Part shown: positions 12,101 through 23,807 of the stretch, piece by piece
How the letters are laid out: every line of letters starts with the position of its first letter
How positions within the stretch are numbered: position 1 is the stretch's first letter
Program-made: the position numbers and the translations under genes
DNA from: Nageia nagi
Lineage: Eukaryota; Pinophyta
DNA: 64,000 nt
Direction: 5' to 3'
NCBI GenBank assembly: GCA_050084985.1
Contig: JBITNC010000001.1
Coordinates: forward strand, 91,512,001-91,576,000
Notes under the pieces: generated by a model
Told to the model about the DNA's origin: nothing
Seen by the model: the letters and a program-made list of their open reading frames with translations, nothing else
Database searches by the model: none

Positions 12101-13096
12101 GTGATTAGAGCATCCTGAATCAACAATCCAATCATTTGAAATAGTTTGAGTCATTGAGTAGTAGGCAACAGTAGCAGTATGCTTGTTCTTCTTTTTATTA
12201 TTGAAATTTCTCACATTTGCATTTCCCTTGCCTTTTTGAGCAAATTTATTTTTACGACAATCATACTCTTTATGCCCAAAGATGCCACAAAAGTTACAAT
12301 TTCCATCAAACTTTTCCTAAGGTGTTGGATTGCTTGATCTAGCTTTGTCATTCCTTTGCCTGAAGTTGCCATTATTGTTGCCCTTTTTCTCATACTTCCT
12401 GAAGGTAGATGAGGACTTGTTATCTTTGAATTTATAATGTTTGAACTTTTTCTTGAAAGGAGTTTTGGTTGCTCCTAGAGCAATGCTATTATCCTTTGGA
12501 GAAAGGTTCAACATTTTCTTATTCAAAGTTTCCTCATGCTTTAGAAGGAGTCTAGAAAGGTTATCAAGAGAGATGACATCTTCTTCATCATAGAGCCTTA
12601 TTTCTATAACCATGACAAAGTTATTGAACTTTGTACAAAGGCTTTGAAGAATGATGAAGACCATGAACTCATCATTGATCCAGTTGCACCCACAGCCAAC
12701 TAGTTGTGTCCTGAGGTCAATGATTTTATTCAAGTAGATAGAAGCACTTTCATCTTCACCTTGACAATATTGCAACAACTTTTGTAAAATGGTGAACCTC
12801 CTTGAAAATTTTGACCCAAGGTAAATTTTCTTCAGCCTATCCCAAGCTTCCTTTGCTGATGTTGAAGAAGAGATCATGAGAAGGATGTCATCTGAAACTG
12901 CACGATAAATCATTGAAGTTGCTAACTCATTCTTTGAGTTGTATATTTCAAGAGCCTTCTCATCGGTAGGAGCAACCAAGTCTTCATTAACTATCTACCA
13001 TAGCTTTCTTGTTTGTAACTCAGCTTTCATACGAGGTTCCCATATTCCAAAGTTAGAACCATTGAGTATATGCTTGGGTATGAAGGTTTCAACCAT
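9179..13096 (-). pseudogene. Copia-2 gag-pol polyprotein: one frame throughout, broken only by stops
   Basis: Starting at ATG 13094-13096, all coding pieces share one frame over 3918 bases (1306 codons), so no frameshift has accumulated. Order: gag (13096 to about 12200) with zinc knuckle CNFCGIFGHKEYDC near 12265; aspartic protease with WIVDSGCSNHMC near 12130; GAG-pre-integrase and integrase (11710-10979) with CERCILGK, LVHSDLMGPF and LRSDNGGEY carrying the DDE aspartates and glutamate; reverse transcriptase (10837-9800) with FAPMAKMPT, LDVKSAFLNGDL and LLYVDDLLI; RNase H (9796-9179) with STIEAEY and the C-terminal LEYCPSTKKSANLFTKPL. In-frame stops include 12995-12997, 12317-12319, 11876-11878, 11744-11746, 11306-11308, 10979-10981, 10838-10840, 10319-10321, 9878-9880 and 9515-9517. 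Several correspond to Q, W or R codons in copia-3. Catalytic residues are otherwise preserved. Confidence 0.92.
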
Positions 13097-14622
13097 TGCT
13101 ACAAAAAAGTAAACATGCAATAAGAATGCAAATTTTTACAATTTTCCATCTATACATATAAAACATCTAATAAGCAAACATGTCCCACATGTGCAAACTT
13201 ATAAACCACGATCTGTAGAAGGATAAAGTTGAGGTTGTTTTCTTGTATAGAATTAGGCCTTCACCTGAATGCCCGCAAGGTGGAGCCCAGGTACTACTAG
13301 TCCTCAACCAGTTCACCTTGGTCAGTAATATACTCTCACAAGGAGAAGTACTAACTATTTTCCAAGGATATGATGTATCTTAGACCAACCATTTTAATTA
13401 TCTTTTTAAGGTTTTCAATTTTCCTCCTAGGTTATAAGGATAATCCTTGAATGGACGTGCAAACATGTGGTATCACTACACACATGCCTGTCTACCTAGT
13501 AGAGTTATGTCCAATCCAACAGAGGTCTTAGGGGCAATTAAGACGGACTTACCACCACTTGGTTCTTTGAACTAAAAAGGCTCTAGTCTACCCTATCCTC
13601 ACCTCGTGGCTCCCCAAACAAGTCATGTTATAGAAAAATATGTGCAGATATGTTCATTTTAGGGGCTACTTTCAATATTTTGCATTTTGCAAGTATAAAG
13701 CAATTGTGCAAAAATATAAAGTAACAATACATCATCCACACGAACTTGAAACCTTAAGAGTCCAATGGGTTTTGTACTAACCCCTAAAGGACTTTTTACA
13801 TTTCGCATATTTTGCTCAAGTTCAAAAATTCATTAAAATAATTTAATGAATTTTAAAAAGGCTAAGTAGGCATTAATCCATAGCTTAATCATGCATTATT
13901 CCATGATTTAAAGATTAAGTAATAAACATGTATCATGCATTATTTAACTTAAAATTTTAAGTACTAAGCATGCTTTATTCCTAACAAGGTTAAGAAGCAT
14001 GCATTATAAATTTAGCATGCAAGATCCATCTAGATAAAGATTTAAGTAAAAAAATTATACAAATTCCCCCCTTTTTTACTTAAAGTGCTAAAACTTGGAT
14101 GCTAAAAAAAATGGCTTTTAAGTATGGTTCCTCCCTTCTTTTCAAGTAATGTGTTATCCCTAAAAAACTTGTATGCTAATATTGGTCTTTGAAGTAGGCA
14201 AGTTAAGTAAAAATGTCTTTTGTTTACTTAAAAATAGCATAGGTTTTTAGGAAATTTGAAATACTTAAAAAAAGGACTTAGGTAAAATCCCTTAAATGGT
14301 TAATTAGACCTAGACTTTAAAGAAAAAATCAAATCCCTTTGTAGTGGGTAAAAAAAAATTAAAGACCCAACAACTATGGTTGAAAAAAAAAATTGAAAGG
14401 TGGCCAAGGTAAGTCGCATGGAGGGGAGAGGCTGGGCGATAGAGGGAGTTCTAAGTCAGCGAGGAGGGATAAACAACATGTGTTGGGTTTTTTTGACTTG
14501 ATCAATTGACCAAATGCAAATAAAGTTGATGGGGAGGGAGTTATATTCACAAACCCCCATCGCATCCATCCCCACCCTCATCTCCTCTGCCTCCTCAGAT
14601 TGAATGTTGAATGAGCGCATGT

Positions 14623-14920
14623 ATATCCTTGGTGTATATCTTACGATCATGGTAGTCCAGGAAACTCTATCTGCATCATGCAAAAAATTCACGCACCTTC
14701 TCATCGTTCCATTTTATCTGATGATCATCGCAGTCCATGGAACTCTATCTGCATCGTTGTCAAACAACTCACGTGCCTAGCAACGTATCCATTTTATGCA
14801 TATCCTACGATCATTGTAGTCCATGAAACGCGATCTACATCATGCATCATGTCAAACAAGTCATGTGCCTTCTCTGCGCTTCCATTTTGTGCATATCCTA
14901 CGATCATTGGAGGCTAGAAG
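14623..14920. repeat. About 105-bp tandem repeat in copia-2 leader
   Basis: Three to four imperfect copies of a unit with ATCCTACGATCAT, TAGTCCATGGAAC, ATCTGCATCATGCA, TGTCAAACAACTCA and TTCCATTTTATGCATA in that order. The same words recur in copia-3 at about 44440-44790. Confidence 0.75.
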
Positions 14921-15831
14921 ATTGTATTTCGAGGAGGCATTTTTGGTCAAATAAAACACAGATAGAGGGAGTGCGCCACTGTTGCGTATCCGTGGGAGAG
15001 AGGATCAGAGAGAGGAGGATAGGTCGTGCCCGAGGGAGGAGGCATTGTGTCAAACAGTTCATGGACCCACGTATTTTACCCCCCCAAAAATAATAATTTT
15101 TAAATGGTTTAATTTATTTATAAATTGATAATTTAAAAAAAAATCCTTATTTGATTTTTTAAATACCTTTCCCTTTGTTTTAAGCTATAAAATAGCTATG
15201 ATGAGAGATTTAATTAACAAATAATTGTAAAAGCATTTTGTATGGTTCTCATCATGTAGATATTAAGGAAAATACACCCTTTTTAATAAATGGCTTACAA
15301 TATGTTATTTCTATATACTAACCTCTTAAACATGTTTACTAGAGGATAGTAAAAAAAATTACCCATATTTTGCAAATAACAAAATTAGCACATAGTTCAA
15401 AATGGGTTAGTGTCATAAGAACAAATCAAGTTTAACTATAACATATTATTGCCATTTTGATCATATAAAGACCTCTTAATACCAAAGGAATAAAAGGTAT
15501 GTGAAAGAAAAAATAATAGCAATATTGCAACTAATAAAAAAAAATGTTAGTATACAAATTGCAAATTTTGCATAATGTATTATTGCCTAATCACTTAACA
15601 TAAAAGATTGTTAGTAGAACAAACAAAATGAGCAATAATATATTATGTTATTGAGGCAATGTTTGCTAAGAGTTGAACTAACATAATCATAAAAGAATGT
15701 TAGTATCAAAATGAATATAATTCATAAGATAACCAAAGGAGGAGAAAATTTATACCTTCTCTTGGAATTTACCTCATCAAGACCTTAAAATTGAAGGAAT
15801 AAGAGCTTCCACACCAAGAAGAAGAGCTTCC

Positions 15832-15850
15832 ACACCAAGCTTTGATACCA
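15832..15850 (-). other. Primer binding site of copia-2 (initiator tRNA-Met)
   Basis: Right after the 5' LTR the minus strand reads ATTGGTATCAAAGC. The canonical site complementary to plant initiator tRNA-Met is TGGTATCAGAGC, so there is one mismatch. This confirms the LTR edge and the minus orientation. Confidence 0.85.
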
Positions 15851-16074
15851 ATTGAAGGATTTAGACCTACTCTAATCCTCAAGGTCCAAGACTAGGAAAC
15901 TCAACCATTCAAGATAACACAAAATAATATGGTTCCTCCCTCCTTGGGAGTACATCCACAACTAGTTCTCAATTCTCAATCTATGCACCTCTTATAACAA
16001 TTCTCTTCCTCTCCTACACAACTAGTAGAGTAATCTTACTCCAAAAACTTAGTTATGTTACAAGAGGAGAGGCC

Positions 16075-16086
16075 CTCTATTTATAG
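16075..16086 (-). promoter_or_regulatory. TATA box of the copia-2 5' LTR
   Basis: CTATAAATAGAG on the sense (minus) strand, inside the LTR, conserved in the copia-3 LTRs (45832-45843). It is the likely promoter for the genomic RNA. Confidence 0.7.
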
Positions 16087-16208
16087 CTTGAGAGCACCTC
16101 CCTAACCTCCCTTTAACCCAAGGGTAAGGTTAGGGTTACAATAAATGTATCACCTAACTTTAACCTACCAACTAACCATATGGTAAAGTCAAAGTCTACA
16201 TAATAAAG

Positions 16209-16262
16209 AATTCAATTAATCCCTTAAGGTATCTACATATCCTTTAAGTGATTAATTGAATT
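16209..16262. repeat. Inverted repeat (hairpin) in copia-2 5' LTR
   Basis: Same structure and nearly the same sequence as 8206-8259. Confidence 0.75.
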
Positions 16263-16313
16263 TACAAGGAGTTTAGATATTCACAATATTTCATTACAAA
16301 TTCTAACATAAAT

Positions 16314-17961
16314 AAGTCATATTGCAAAATGTATGTGCAGATGTGTTCATTTTAAGGGGTTTCTCATTTCAATGTTTGCATTTTTGTTTGCATAAGAAAA
16401 TAAATCAAAAAGTGAAATATGAAGTAAAAGAGCATAAGTAAAACATCATCCATTTAAAAATTTAAAACCTAAGTATCTAATTGATTTTGTTTACCAACCC
16501 TTAAAGGACATCTTTACATCATTCTTAATTTTGCACAAGTACATTCTTGCATAAAAAAGTAAATTGCATCATAACTTAAGATTTTAAGTAATAATTATAA
16601 GCATGCATCAATTTAAAAGTTTAAGTACTAAGCATAAGCATGCATCATTTTATCTTAAAAGTATGCATCTAAGTAAGTTAAAAATATGCTCTTTCTAAGT
16701 AAATAAATACATCATCTAACTTTGAAGTACTAAGCATGCATTTAACTTTTAAGTAGTAAGCATTGACTTAAAAATTTTAAGCCTTAGGAATGCATTATTA
16801 ACTTAGTTTTCATTTATCTATCACTTTATAAAAAATACTTAGCATGCATTAAAAAATTAAGAAGCATGCATTATCATATTTAAATAAGTTAACAAAAAAT
16901 AGATAGACATGCAATATTTTATCTAACATGCTATAGAAAAATTGAAGTAAAAAAAATATACAACTTTCCCCCTCTTTTACTTAAAAAAAGATTCTTTAAA
17001 GATAGCATACTAGAGTACCTTAACAATTTTAACTAAGGGAAAAAAAGGTTATGCAAGAATTTTCCTTTCTCAAGGCTAAATGTAGTTGTAATAAATAAAT
17101 TAATTTTCCTTCCTTAGTCATCATGAGCTTCCTATGCAAGAATTAAATAGCTCTCTATTGCATGTAAGTGCATTAAATCTAATTTTTAACTTTTTACTCC
17201 ATGCTAAGTCAGTCATGATGGAAAAAAACTTTGCTTGTAAGAAGCAAAAAATAATAATTGTCTCAAAGAAATTCATCTACCAAAACTTAAATGCCAAAGG
17301 TAGGTGAAAGACAACATAAATAAATATAAAAATAGAGAGGATAAAGACCAAAAATATATGCGCTAGCTCAAAGAGGGAGCAAAGAGAAACTAACAAGAGG
17401 TCGAGCAGAGGGAAAAAGCAAAGATGAGAAAATTCGAGGAGTTCTATGTGTGAGGGTAGAGGCAGAGAACTATGCACGAGTGCAAAGGCAAAGAACTATG
17501 TGTGAATAGTTGATGCTACTATGGAGCCTACAAGTAGATTGCAAGGTCAAAGCACACCTATCACAACCATGAGAGGCTACTAATATGTGTCTTTAAACTA
17601 TGACACATATTTTCTTGGCCAAATTTGTGGAAAGGCCTTTATTTTCCAACCATGGAAATTATGAAAATGCAATTTTGTTATTCTATTCTGTTAGCTTTCA
17701 TTGTATAGAATGATAGTGTAATCTAAAAATTTGTTTTCACAAGGTCAATCACATGCCAAAGTGGTGGCTTAAAATAAATATTAGAGGCTACTAATAGAGT
17801 GTGGGTAGACATTAGTTAAGGTTGTGGCATTGAGTCTGACTCTGTGGATTGGAGCGACCAACAAAGCCAAGGCCAAAGTGGTGCCTCCCTCTTTTTTTTA
17901 ATAAAAAATGCAAAGGATTTTATAAAAGGTTTATAAATATTTTTAATACACACTCCACCCT

Positions 17962-18011
<50 letters not shown>

Positions 18012-18358
18012 ACTTTTTATTTCTACATTATCTTAGTGTAGGAAAAAAGCATATATATATATATATATATAACATATTATTGCCATATCATAAATAATTT
18101 ATCAAAAAAATTGCAACTAACAAAATACTCTTTGTTTAAAAACAAATATCACAATAACATATAAGTAAATTTTCTACAAGAATTGTAAGTTATACATAAC
18201 AATGTTAGTAACTCATGAGATAAAAAATAACTTTGAAGGAAGAAAAAAATATACCTTCAAAATTTTTTACCTCACTAAAGTAGATGGAGGAAGGAGTAAG
18301 ATGAACCTTCACAAAACAAGGTTGAAGTGAAGCCTACTTACCACACTCTGATAACAAA
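16314..18358 (-). other. Copia-1 5' leader, LTR-proximal part
   Basis: Continues the leader broken at 7848; its first bases (AAGTCATATTG...) follow on from the block seen uninterrupted in copia-2 (about 13620). No coding frame has family motifs. It contains GCATGCAT-rich stretches and AT microsatellites. The last bases before the 5' LTR, TGTTATCAGAGTG on the minus strand (about 18344-18356), are a decayed initiator-Met primer site. Confidence 0.65.
17964..18070. repeat. (AT)n microsatellites in copia-1 leader
   Basis: Two alternating TA/AT runs (17964-18008 and 18051-18070), separated by about 42 bases. Confidence 0.8.
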
Positions 18359-18856
18359 TGAGAGAGTTGAAATATAACATAAATAACCCTAAACTACCAA
18401 GATCAAATGAAAGCTCACAATTCACATCTAACAAACTCACAAAGAAATTTCACATAGATAACACAATATGTAAGTGGTTCCTCCAACTAAGAGTACATCC
18501 ATTAACTAGATCTCACTTCTTAACAAATATGAATTCTTACAATCCTTCTAAATTTTTCTCCTAAACACTATCTATAGCATAACTTTACTCCACAAATTGG
18601 TGTGTGATCACAAAGAGGGATCCTTCTATTTATAAGCCAAAATCCCTCTTTCGATCACCCTTTTATCCAATGTACAAAAGCATGACATGCACATCTTTTT
18701 ACCCAAAATTCATGCTCATGACATGGAGTGTAGGATAAGTTATATTATCATATTCACTTAAATACTTAAGGTATCAAATGATACCCTTAAGTATTAGTGA
18801 ACTTACATAGAAGATTATTACATAACCTTTACAATAATGCATTATACATTCTATCG
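18359..18856 (-). repeat. 5' LTR of copia-1
   Basis: Pairs with 2080-2578. The TATA-like motif on the minus strand is TATAAATAG at 18626-18634. The end has decayed (CG for CA), but the GATCA duplication at 18857-18861 fixes the boundary. Confidence 0.88.
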
Positions 18857-18861
18857 GATCA

Positions 18862-21800
18862 ATTGCTCAAGGTTATTACTTCATATTTAATAAATAATAC
18901 ATTATATCAAAATTTAGCACATGTGTCATTATAATAGAAAATATGATTTGTATGACGTTTTGCTACTATATGTTACCAAAAATGAGAAATGATGATGTAT
19001 GATATATGTACATTATGCAAGATGGATTCATGTATAAAATATCTTATGAGGTATGAATGATACTCATGATCTTTTATTGATGAGCTAAATGTTAGGTGAT
19101 TATCTTAGTAATTAATAAAAGCTTGAGATTATATTCATAGGAATTATTTAACTATAAATTGATAAATGAATGATAACTATAATTATTTTTCAAGAATGTG
19201 ATGTGGGACAAGATACTCAAATTGTTATCATCATTCTTTCATGTTGTTAGAATCATTTTGTATAAATGTTATTGCTAGAATATAAGTAATAACTAAGAGT
19301 TGTGAATATTCTATGATTCTATATGAATTTATAGTTGTGAGAAGATAGCCTAATTGACATCCTATATTTTCCAAGAGAAGAGTTAACATGCCAGGTGTGA
19401 GACTTAGTAATCATTGCCTAGAATGAATATTCCTAGGAGGTTGTATATAAAACCTAGTTGAAAATCCTAGGTAACACTTGAGCACTACATTATGAGATTA
19501 AGGAATTATCAAAATATGTTAGTTCAAAAACTCTCACAAGACAACGATTTATCAAAAGGATAATTCAAGAAGTTCTCTATATGCATGATTTTAAGATAAG
19601 AATAAGGATTATCAAGGAGGATAATTAAGAAATTCTCAAGATTGGTCACGAGGGACCTTGAAGCATTTAAATAACAATTCTTGATGATTGCCTTTGATCC
19701 ATGTAGGTTGAGATACCATCAACAAGATAGAATGTTTCAATATGGGTTAACTAAGCAAGAAGGATAATGTCTCCTAAGATGAACATTCTAGGAAAGTCAT
19801 TTAGGATATTTAACAGAAGGTTAAATGTCAAAAAATAAATGGTGTTATCATTTAATGATGAGATCATGACTCAAGAATTATGACACTTAGAACCATTATG
19901 TGATATCAATCTCATAGTTCACAAGTAGCTTCTAAACTTTCATAACTGAATGTCCATGTGTATTTGTTTATTGGATCTTTAAAAGACAAATATGCTCATT
20001 TCATAAGTGTATTATTGGGATTATATTTAGTTCAAATTCAATTTTTAAAGTGTAAAAAATTAGGTCCTAAAATATAGTATCAGATACTAGGTTTGTAGGT
20101 TCACATAAGTAATCCCAATTTTTTACCAATAACTTTTGTGCTTGGGAAAAGATGGTATTTTGGTAATACTAGGGTAACTTATAAAATGTAGTAGTATCCT
20201 TGGAACAGATAACATGAATTAGTCTTAAGTCATCAAATTAAGGTTATAACCTTGGAAATATCATTCCATAAACCCTAATAGATATGAATATACAAGAAAA
20301 TATAAGAGATGTATGACTATCAAACATAGCCTTATTAGGGAAGCGAAGAACCCTAAATTAACTAAGTTATCTAGACATGATGATGGTAACAAATACAAGA
20401 AAGTATGTGATACCCTCAAGTAGTTATGAATGTTCAAGAAGAGGAAATTATTGGTAAGATCTACTAACATACCTTAGGATGAACATTTGAGGTAAAGCAT
20501 GAGGTTATTTAAAGTGTAAGGTTAAATGACAAGATATGGTAGATGTTCATGGAGATGGCACTCAAGAATGGATGAAACCTCAATAAGTTGGTATGGAAGA
20601 ACAATTATCTTGATCATATTATTTCTAATGGAATTTCTAAAAACCCTCATACATATTACCAAATATGCTTGATTAAACAAAATTGTAACCTTAGAGAGGT
20701 TATGAAATCATCTAGTATCAATATCTTGGTTAAAGGTTTAACTAGTGTTAGAAGAAAATTGAGAATGGATAACTTTAAGAAGGTTATGTGATAGCGTAAG
20801 ATTAATTTATGGGAGAAATATCAAGAATAAGTTTGTATAATTTAAAAATTTCAATTATTGAAATTTTAACTATATCTTGACTATTCTTGTGAAGAATAAG
20901 GAAATAAGAATAAATCAAGGAGCTCAACCATGGTGATTCTTTAGGAGAGACAACCTCATGGACCAAAAAATCAAAAAAATATTTTATTCCACATTAAATA
21001 TGCTATAGTTCAAGAATGGGTTAATACAACATTAGTCAATGGAGTTCTATAGTAAGAATAAGAGATTTCCATCATGGTGGTAAAACAAGAGTAGGAAATT
21101 CAAGTAAGATCTAGAGAAAGATATCTCCCTCCTGAAGGAAAAATAAGAAATCAACTTGATTGATGAAATATATATTTTCAAAATATATTTATGAAGAAAT
21201 GGTTAAATAAACTCACCATATCCATGCTAATAAAGTCATCTTTGATGAATACCTCCTAGAATAGAATGGAGATTACCATTCTAAATCAAATAATAAGTAT
21301 GAGATTAAGAGATAATAGAGTACAAGTCTAGTTTCTTGCTATCTATTGAAGAAAATATAGTACAAAAAATTCCACTAAGCATTAAGGAATTGAATCTTTG
21401 CATAATTTTTGAAATTTTGAATGCAAATAGAGCTAATATAAACACTAAAGATCTCAGGAACCATGAAGGTATTCAATATGTATTATATTTTCCTTGAAGG
21501 GAATTATGTAATGATTCATGGAAGTAGTATTTTGTAAAATAAATAAATGATTTTGTTCTTAATGCTCAATCCAAGAAAAGAGTGCAAAAGGGAAGATCCA
21601 ATCTTGGGTAGAAGATTTGGGTCATTATGTATCAAGAATGGTTATGATATGTAAGAAAGACCTTTAAATAGGCTATTTTTAATAAACTTGAGTTCAAACA
21701 AAAATTATTTTAAATCTATTCCATATGTGATATAAAATGGATAAGTCATATATTTTGATAAATAGAAAAGCACATACAATTGAAGGATAAATCTTCTATT

Positions 21801-23807
21801 TTTGAATAAAAGAAAGGATTTATCAAAAATTGAAAGAGTTATGTTCATAATTGAGGAGATAAATCAATGAATTGAAGAAGCCAAAAAGAAATATCTAAAT
21901 TTTTCAAAGATCATGAATTCCAGAAGAATCCAAGACAAATAAGGAGGACCTTAATATAAACATCCATTATCTTAGGTTCATTATGATTCTAAAGACATAG
22001 TCCAATATGATTTAGAAAATAGTAAGAAATGTGAAGAAGTTTAATACTAGTAAAATATGATGAAACAATGAATCTACTTAAGAATATCAAGAAAAATTCT
22101 AGCCATGTAATTTACAAGAAATAAATATGGTGATACTATTGAAGCTTGGGTGAAATAACTCAAGATCTATTTTAAGACCAAAAAACTATAACACCTATTA
22201 GAAAGCTAGGTGGGTTGTTATGGAATGGTGGGAGAACCTCATGAAGGATAAAAAGGTAAATACCAAGTATGGATCAAACAAGTTCATCATGGAAACATTT
22301 GATGCATTTCATAAAATCAGGAAAAAATGTAGGTTAGTTAAAGAGTATCATAGATAGTTGGTAAAATTAATAAGGAATGAAATCTAAAACATTTTAGTCA
22401 AGGAAGCCCATTAGCTCATTATAATACTTTGAAGATAAAGAATTGTTATTATTGTAGGATTATTTAGGAATTCATCCATCAATGTATGTGTCAAGAAAAG
22501 AAGATTTTCCATCAAGGGAAGTCAGTTGAATACTTGAAGACAACAATGAAAAGAAGAAAGAGGAAAGATAATAAAGGTATTATTGAAGAAAACTATAAGG
22601 ATGGTCCATTAGATATCAAAAGAATACAATGAACCTAAAGTGATTGAAGAATGAAGATCAAGTTAATGTTAAATATATCCATGAAAGGAAAAAAAATGGT
22701 TTGAGAAGTTTTACAAAAGGATATGCAGCATATATTCAAAGAAAATAATTATTTCAACTATCCAAATAAAATAGTTAGTTGGATTGTAGGAAAAAAACGA
22801 ATTACCTCCAAGAAGGCTTTTAGAGTAAAATTTGTGAGTAATAAGAAATTACTACATGGAAAAATATAGTAATATTTTCCTAAGAACTTGAGGTATTATG
22901 CCCAAAAATTTGAAGACAAGGGTAGAAGAGAATGCCCTAAAGAATAAACATATCTAGATTTGATATTTACCTTAAATTAATGTAACCTTTAAATAAGAAA
23001 AGGGTTAGAATAAGGAGAAATGATTAAGTAATACAACAATTTCATCATGAAGCCATTCATGAAGAGAGATGATGAAGTTTGAACTAAGGCAAATCCCTAA
23101 AAGCTTAGTGAGTTGAAAGAAAGTTAGATCGAGAATCTTAACTATGCATACTTATTCCTAAAAAATTGGAATATTATTCAAGGTTATGAATGCCAAATTA
23201 GGTATTATTAAACTTACTCCTTAAATAAATTTAAGAATAGAATTTGACTAAGTGAGCTATGTTAGGAGGGTTCACTTGCATTTTGAAACTAAGATTATTC
23301 AATCTAGTCATCTTACATATAGCTAGAATTGAAAATCATCAATTGATTTGATACACTTTAAAACCATGAAGGGTTAAGAGTACAAAATTCCTCTTTAGTA
23401 TGATATCTTAAGGACCAAGTTAGGGTTAGAAAAAGATATCTAAAGGAAAAGAGGAGTAATATAGCCAATAATCTATGTTAGAAAAAGGAAAACCATGGAA
23501 ATATTTTTTTCTATTAATGACTAAAATTTGGGAATGATGCCATGAGAATTCCAAGAAAGCACAAGAATTTATTGACTCTTAGAATAAATTATTCAAGTTA
23601 GAAATAAACTTGAACATTTTGCCTAATTTTTCTAAGGTATTTTGTTTAAATTTTGAAACCTTGTGAAGGAGGTATGTTGTGTTCCATTGTGTTGTGGTAT
23701 GATTACCCTATGTTATGATAAATTTTGTTTCATTATTATATGTGTAAAATAAAACAACAAGAGAAATCTAAACTATTGTAGTTAACACAAAGGACTATTT
23801 TAATCCA
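18862..23807. other. A+T-rich degenerate DNA, probably the remains of a retrotransposon interior
   Basis: No coding frame long enough or similar enough to name. Plus-strand stretches around 22200-22350 (with WWENLMKDKK) are vaguely gag-like but full of stops. The LTR-type junction at 23808-23829 suggests that an old plus-strand gypsy element occupies at least the right part. I cannot find its 5' LTR. Confidence 0.35.

Larger units (their letters stand above)
13097..15852 (-). other. Copia-2 5' leader, about 2.75 kb
   Basis: Noncoding on the sense strand between the primer site and gag. It contains a block shared with copia-1 and copia-3 (13200-13640), many GCATGCAT words, A-rich runs, a more G+C-rich part (14390-15080) and a repeat of about 105 bases (14623-14920). 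The small ORFs here (14374-15093) overlap on both strands and show no family features. A leader this long is uncommon for copia elements. Confidence 0.7.
7849..16308 (-). mobile_element. Copia-2: structurally complete Ty1/copia retrotransposon nested in copia-1
   Basis: It has LTRs of 457 and 456 bases (7849-8305, 15853-16308), both TG...CA, a perfect TAAAT target duplication, a primer site matching initiator tRNA-Met, a polypurine tract, and gag-pol on the minus strand from 13096 to 9179. The LTRs differ at about a dozen positions by eye (roughly 2.6%). Total length is 8460 bases. Unusual points are a leader of about 2.75 kb and a minisatellite between pol and the polypurine tract. It cannot move by itself because gag-pol holds about a dozen stops. 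Confidence 0.95.
15853..16308 (-). repeat. 5' LTR of copia-2
   Basis: Pairs with 7849-8305. TATA motif at 16075-16086 (minus strand CTATAAATAGAG) and inverted repeat at 16209-16262. The TAAAT duplication follows at 16309. Confidence 0.95.
2080..18856 (-). mobile_element. Copia-1: old Ty1/copia retrotransposon with a nested insertion
   Basis: Two similar LTRs (2080-2578 and 18359-18856) bound this element. The bases outside them, GATCA at 2075-2079 and GATCA at 18857-18861, are a perfect 5-bp target duplication, so both outer ends are certain. Coding sense is minus. The 5' LTR is on the right, followed by a mutated initiator-Met primer site, a long leader, a decayed gag-pol (7238 to 3291) and a purine tract next to the 3' LTR. 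Copia-2 interrupts the leader at 7849-16308. By eye the LTRs differ at roughly 44 of about 498 positions, making this the oldest of the three copia copies. The terminal CA of the right LTR has decayed to CG. Removing copia-2 leaves about 8.3 kb. Confidence 0.9.

Noticed and set aside
14374-15093. Cluster of overlapping ORFs on both strands in the copia-2 leader
   Set aside because: They read through the 105-bp repeats, conflict with each other, and have no family motif.
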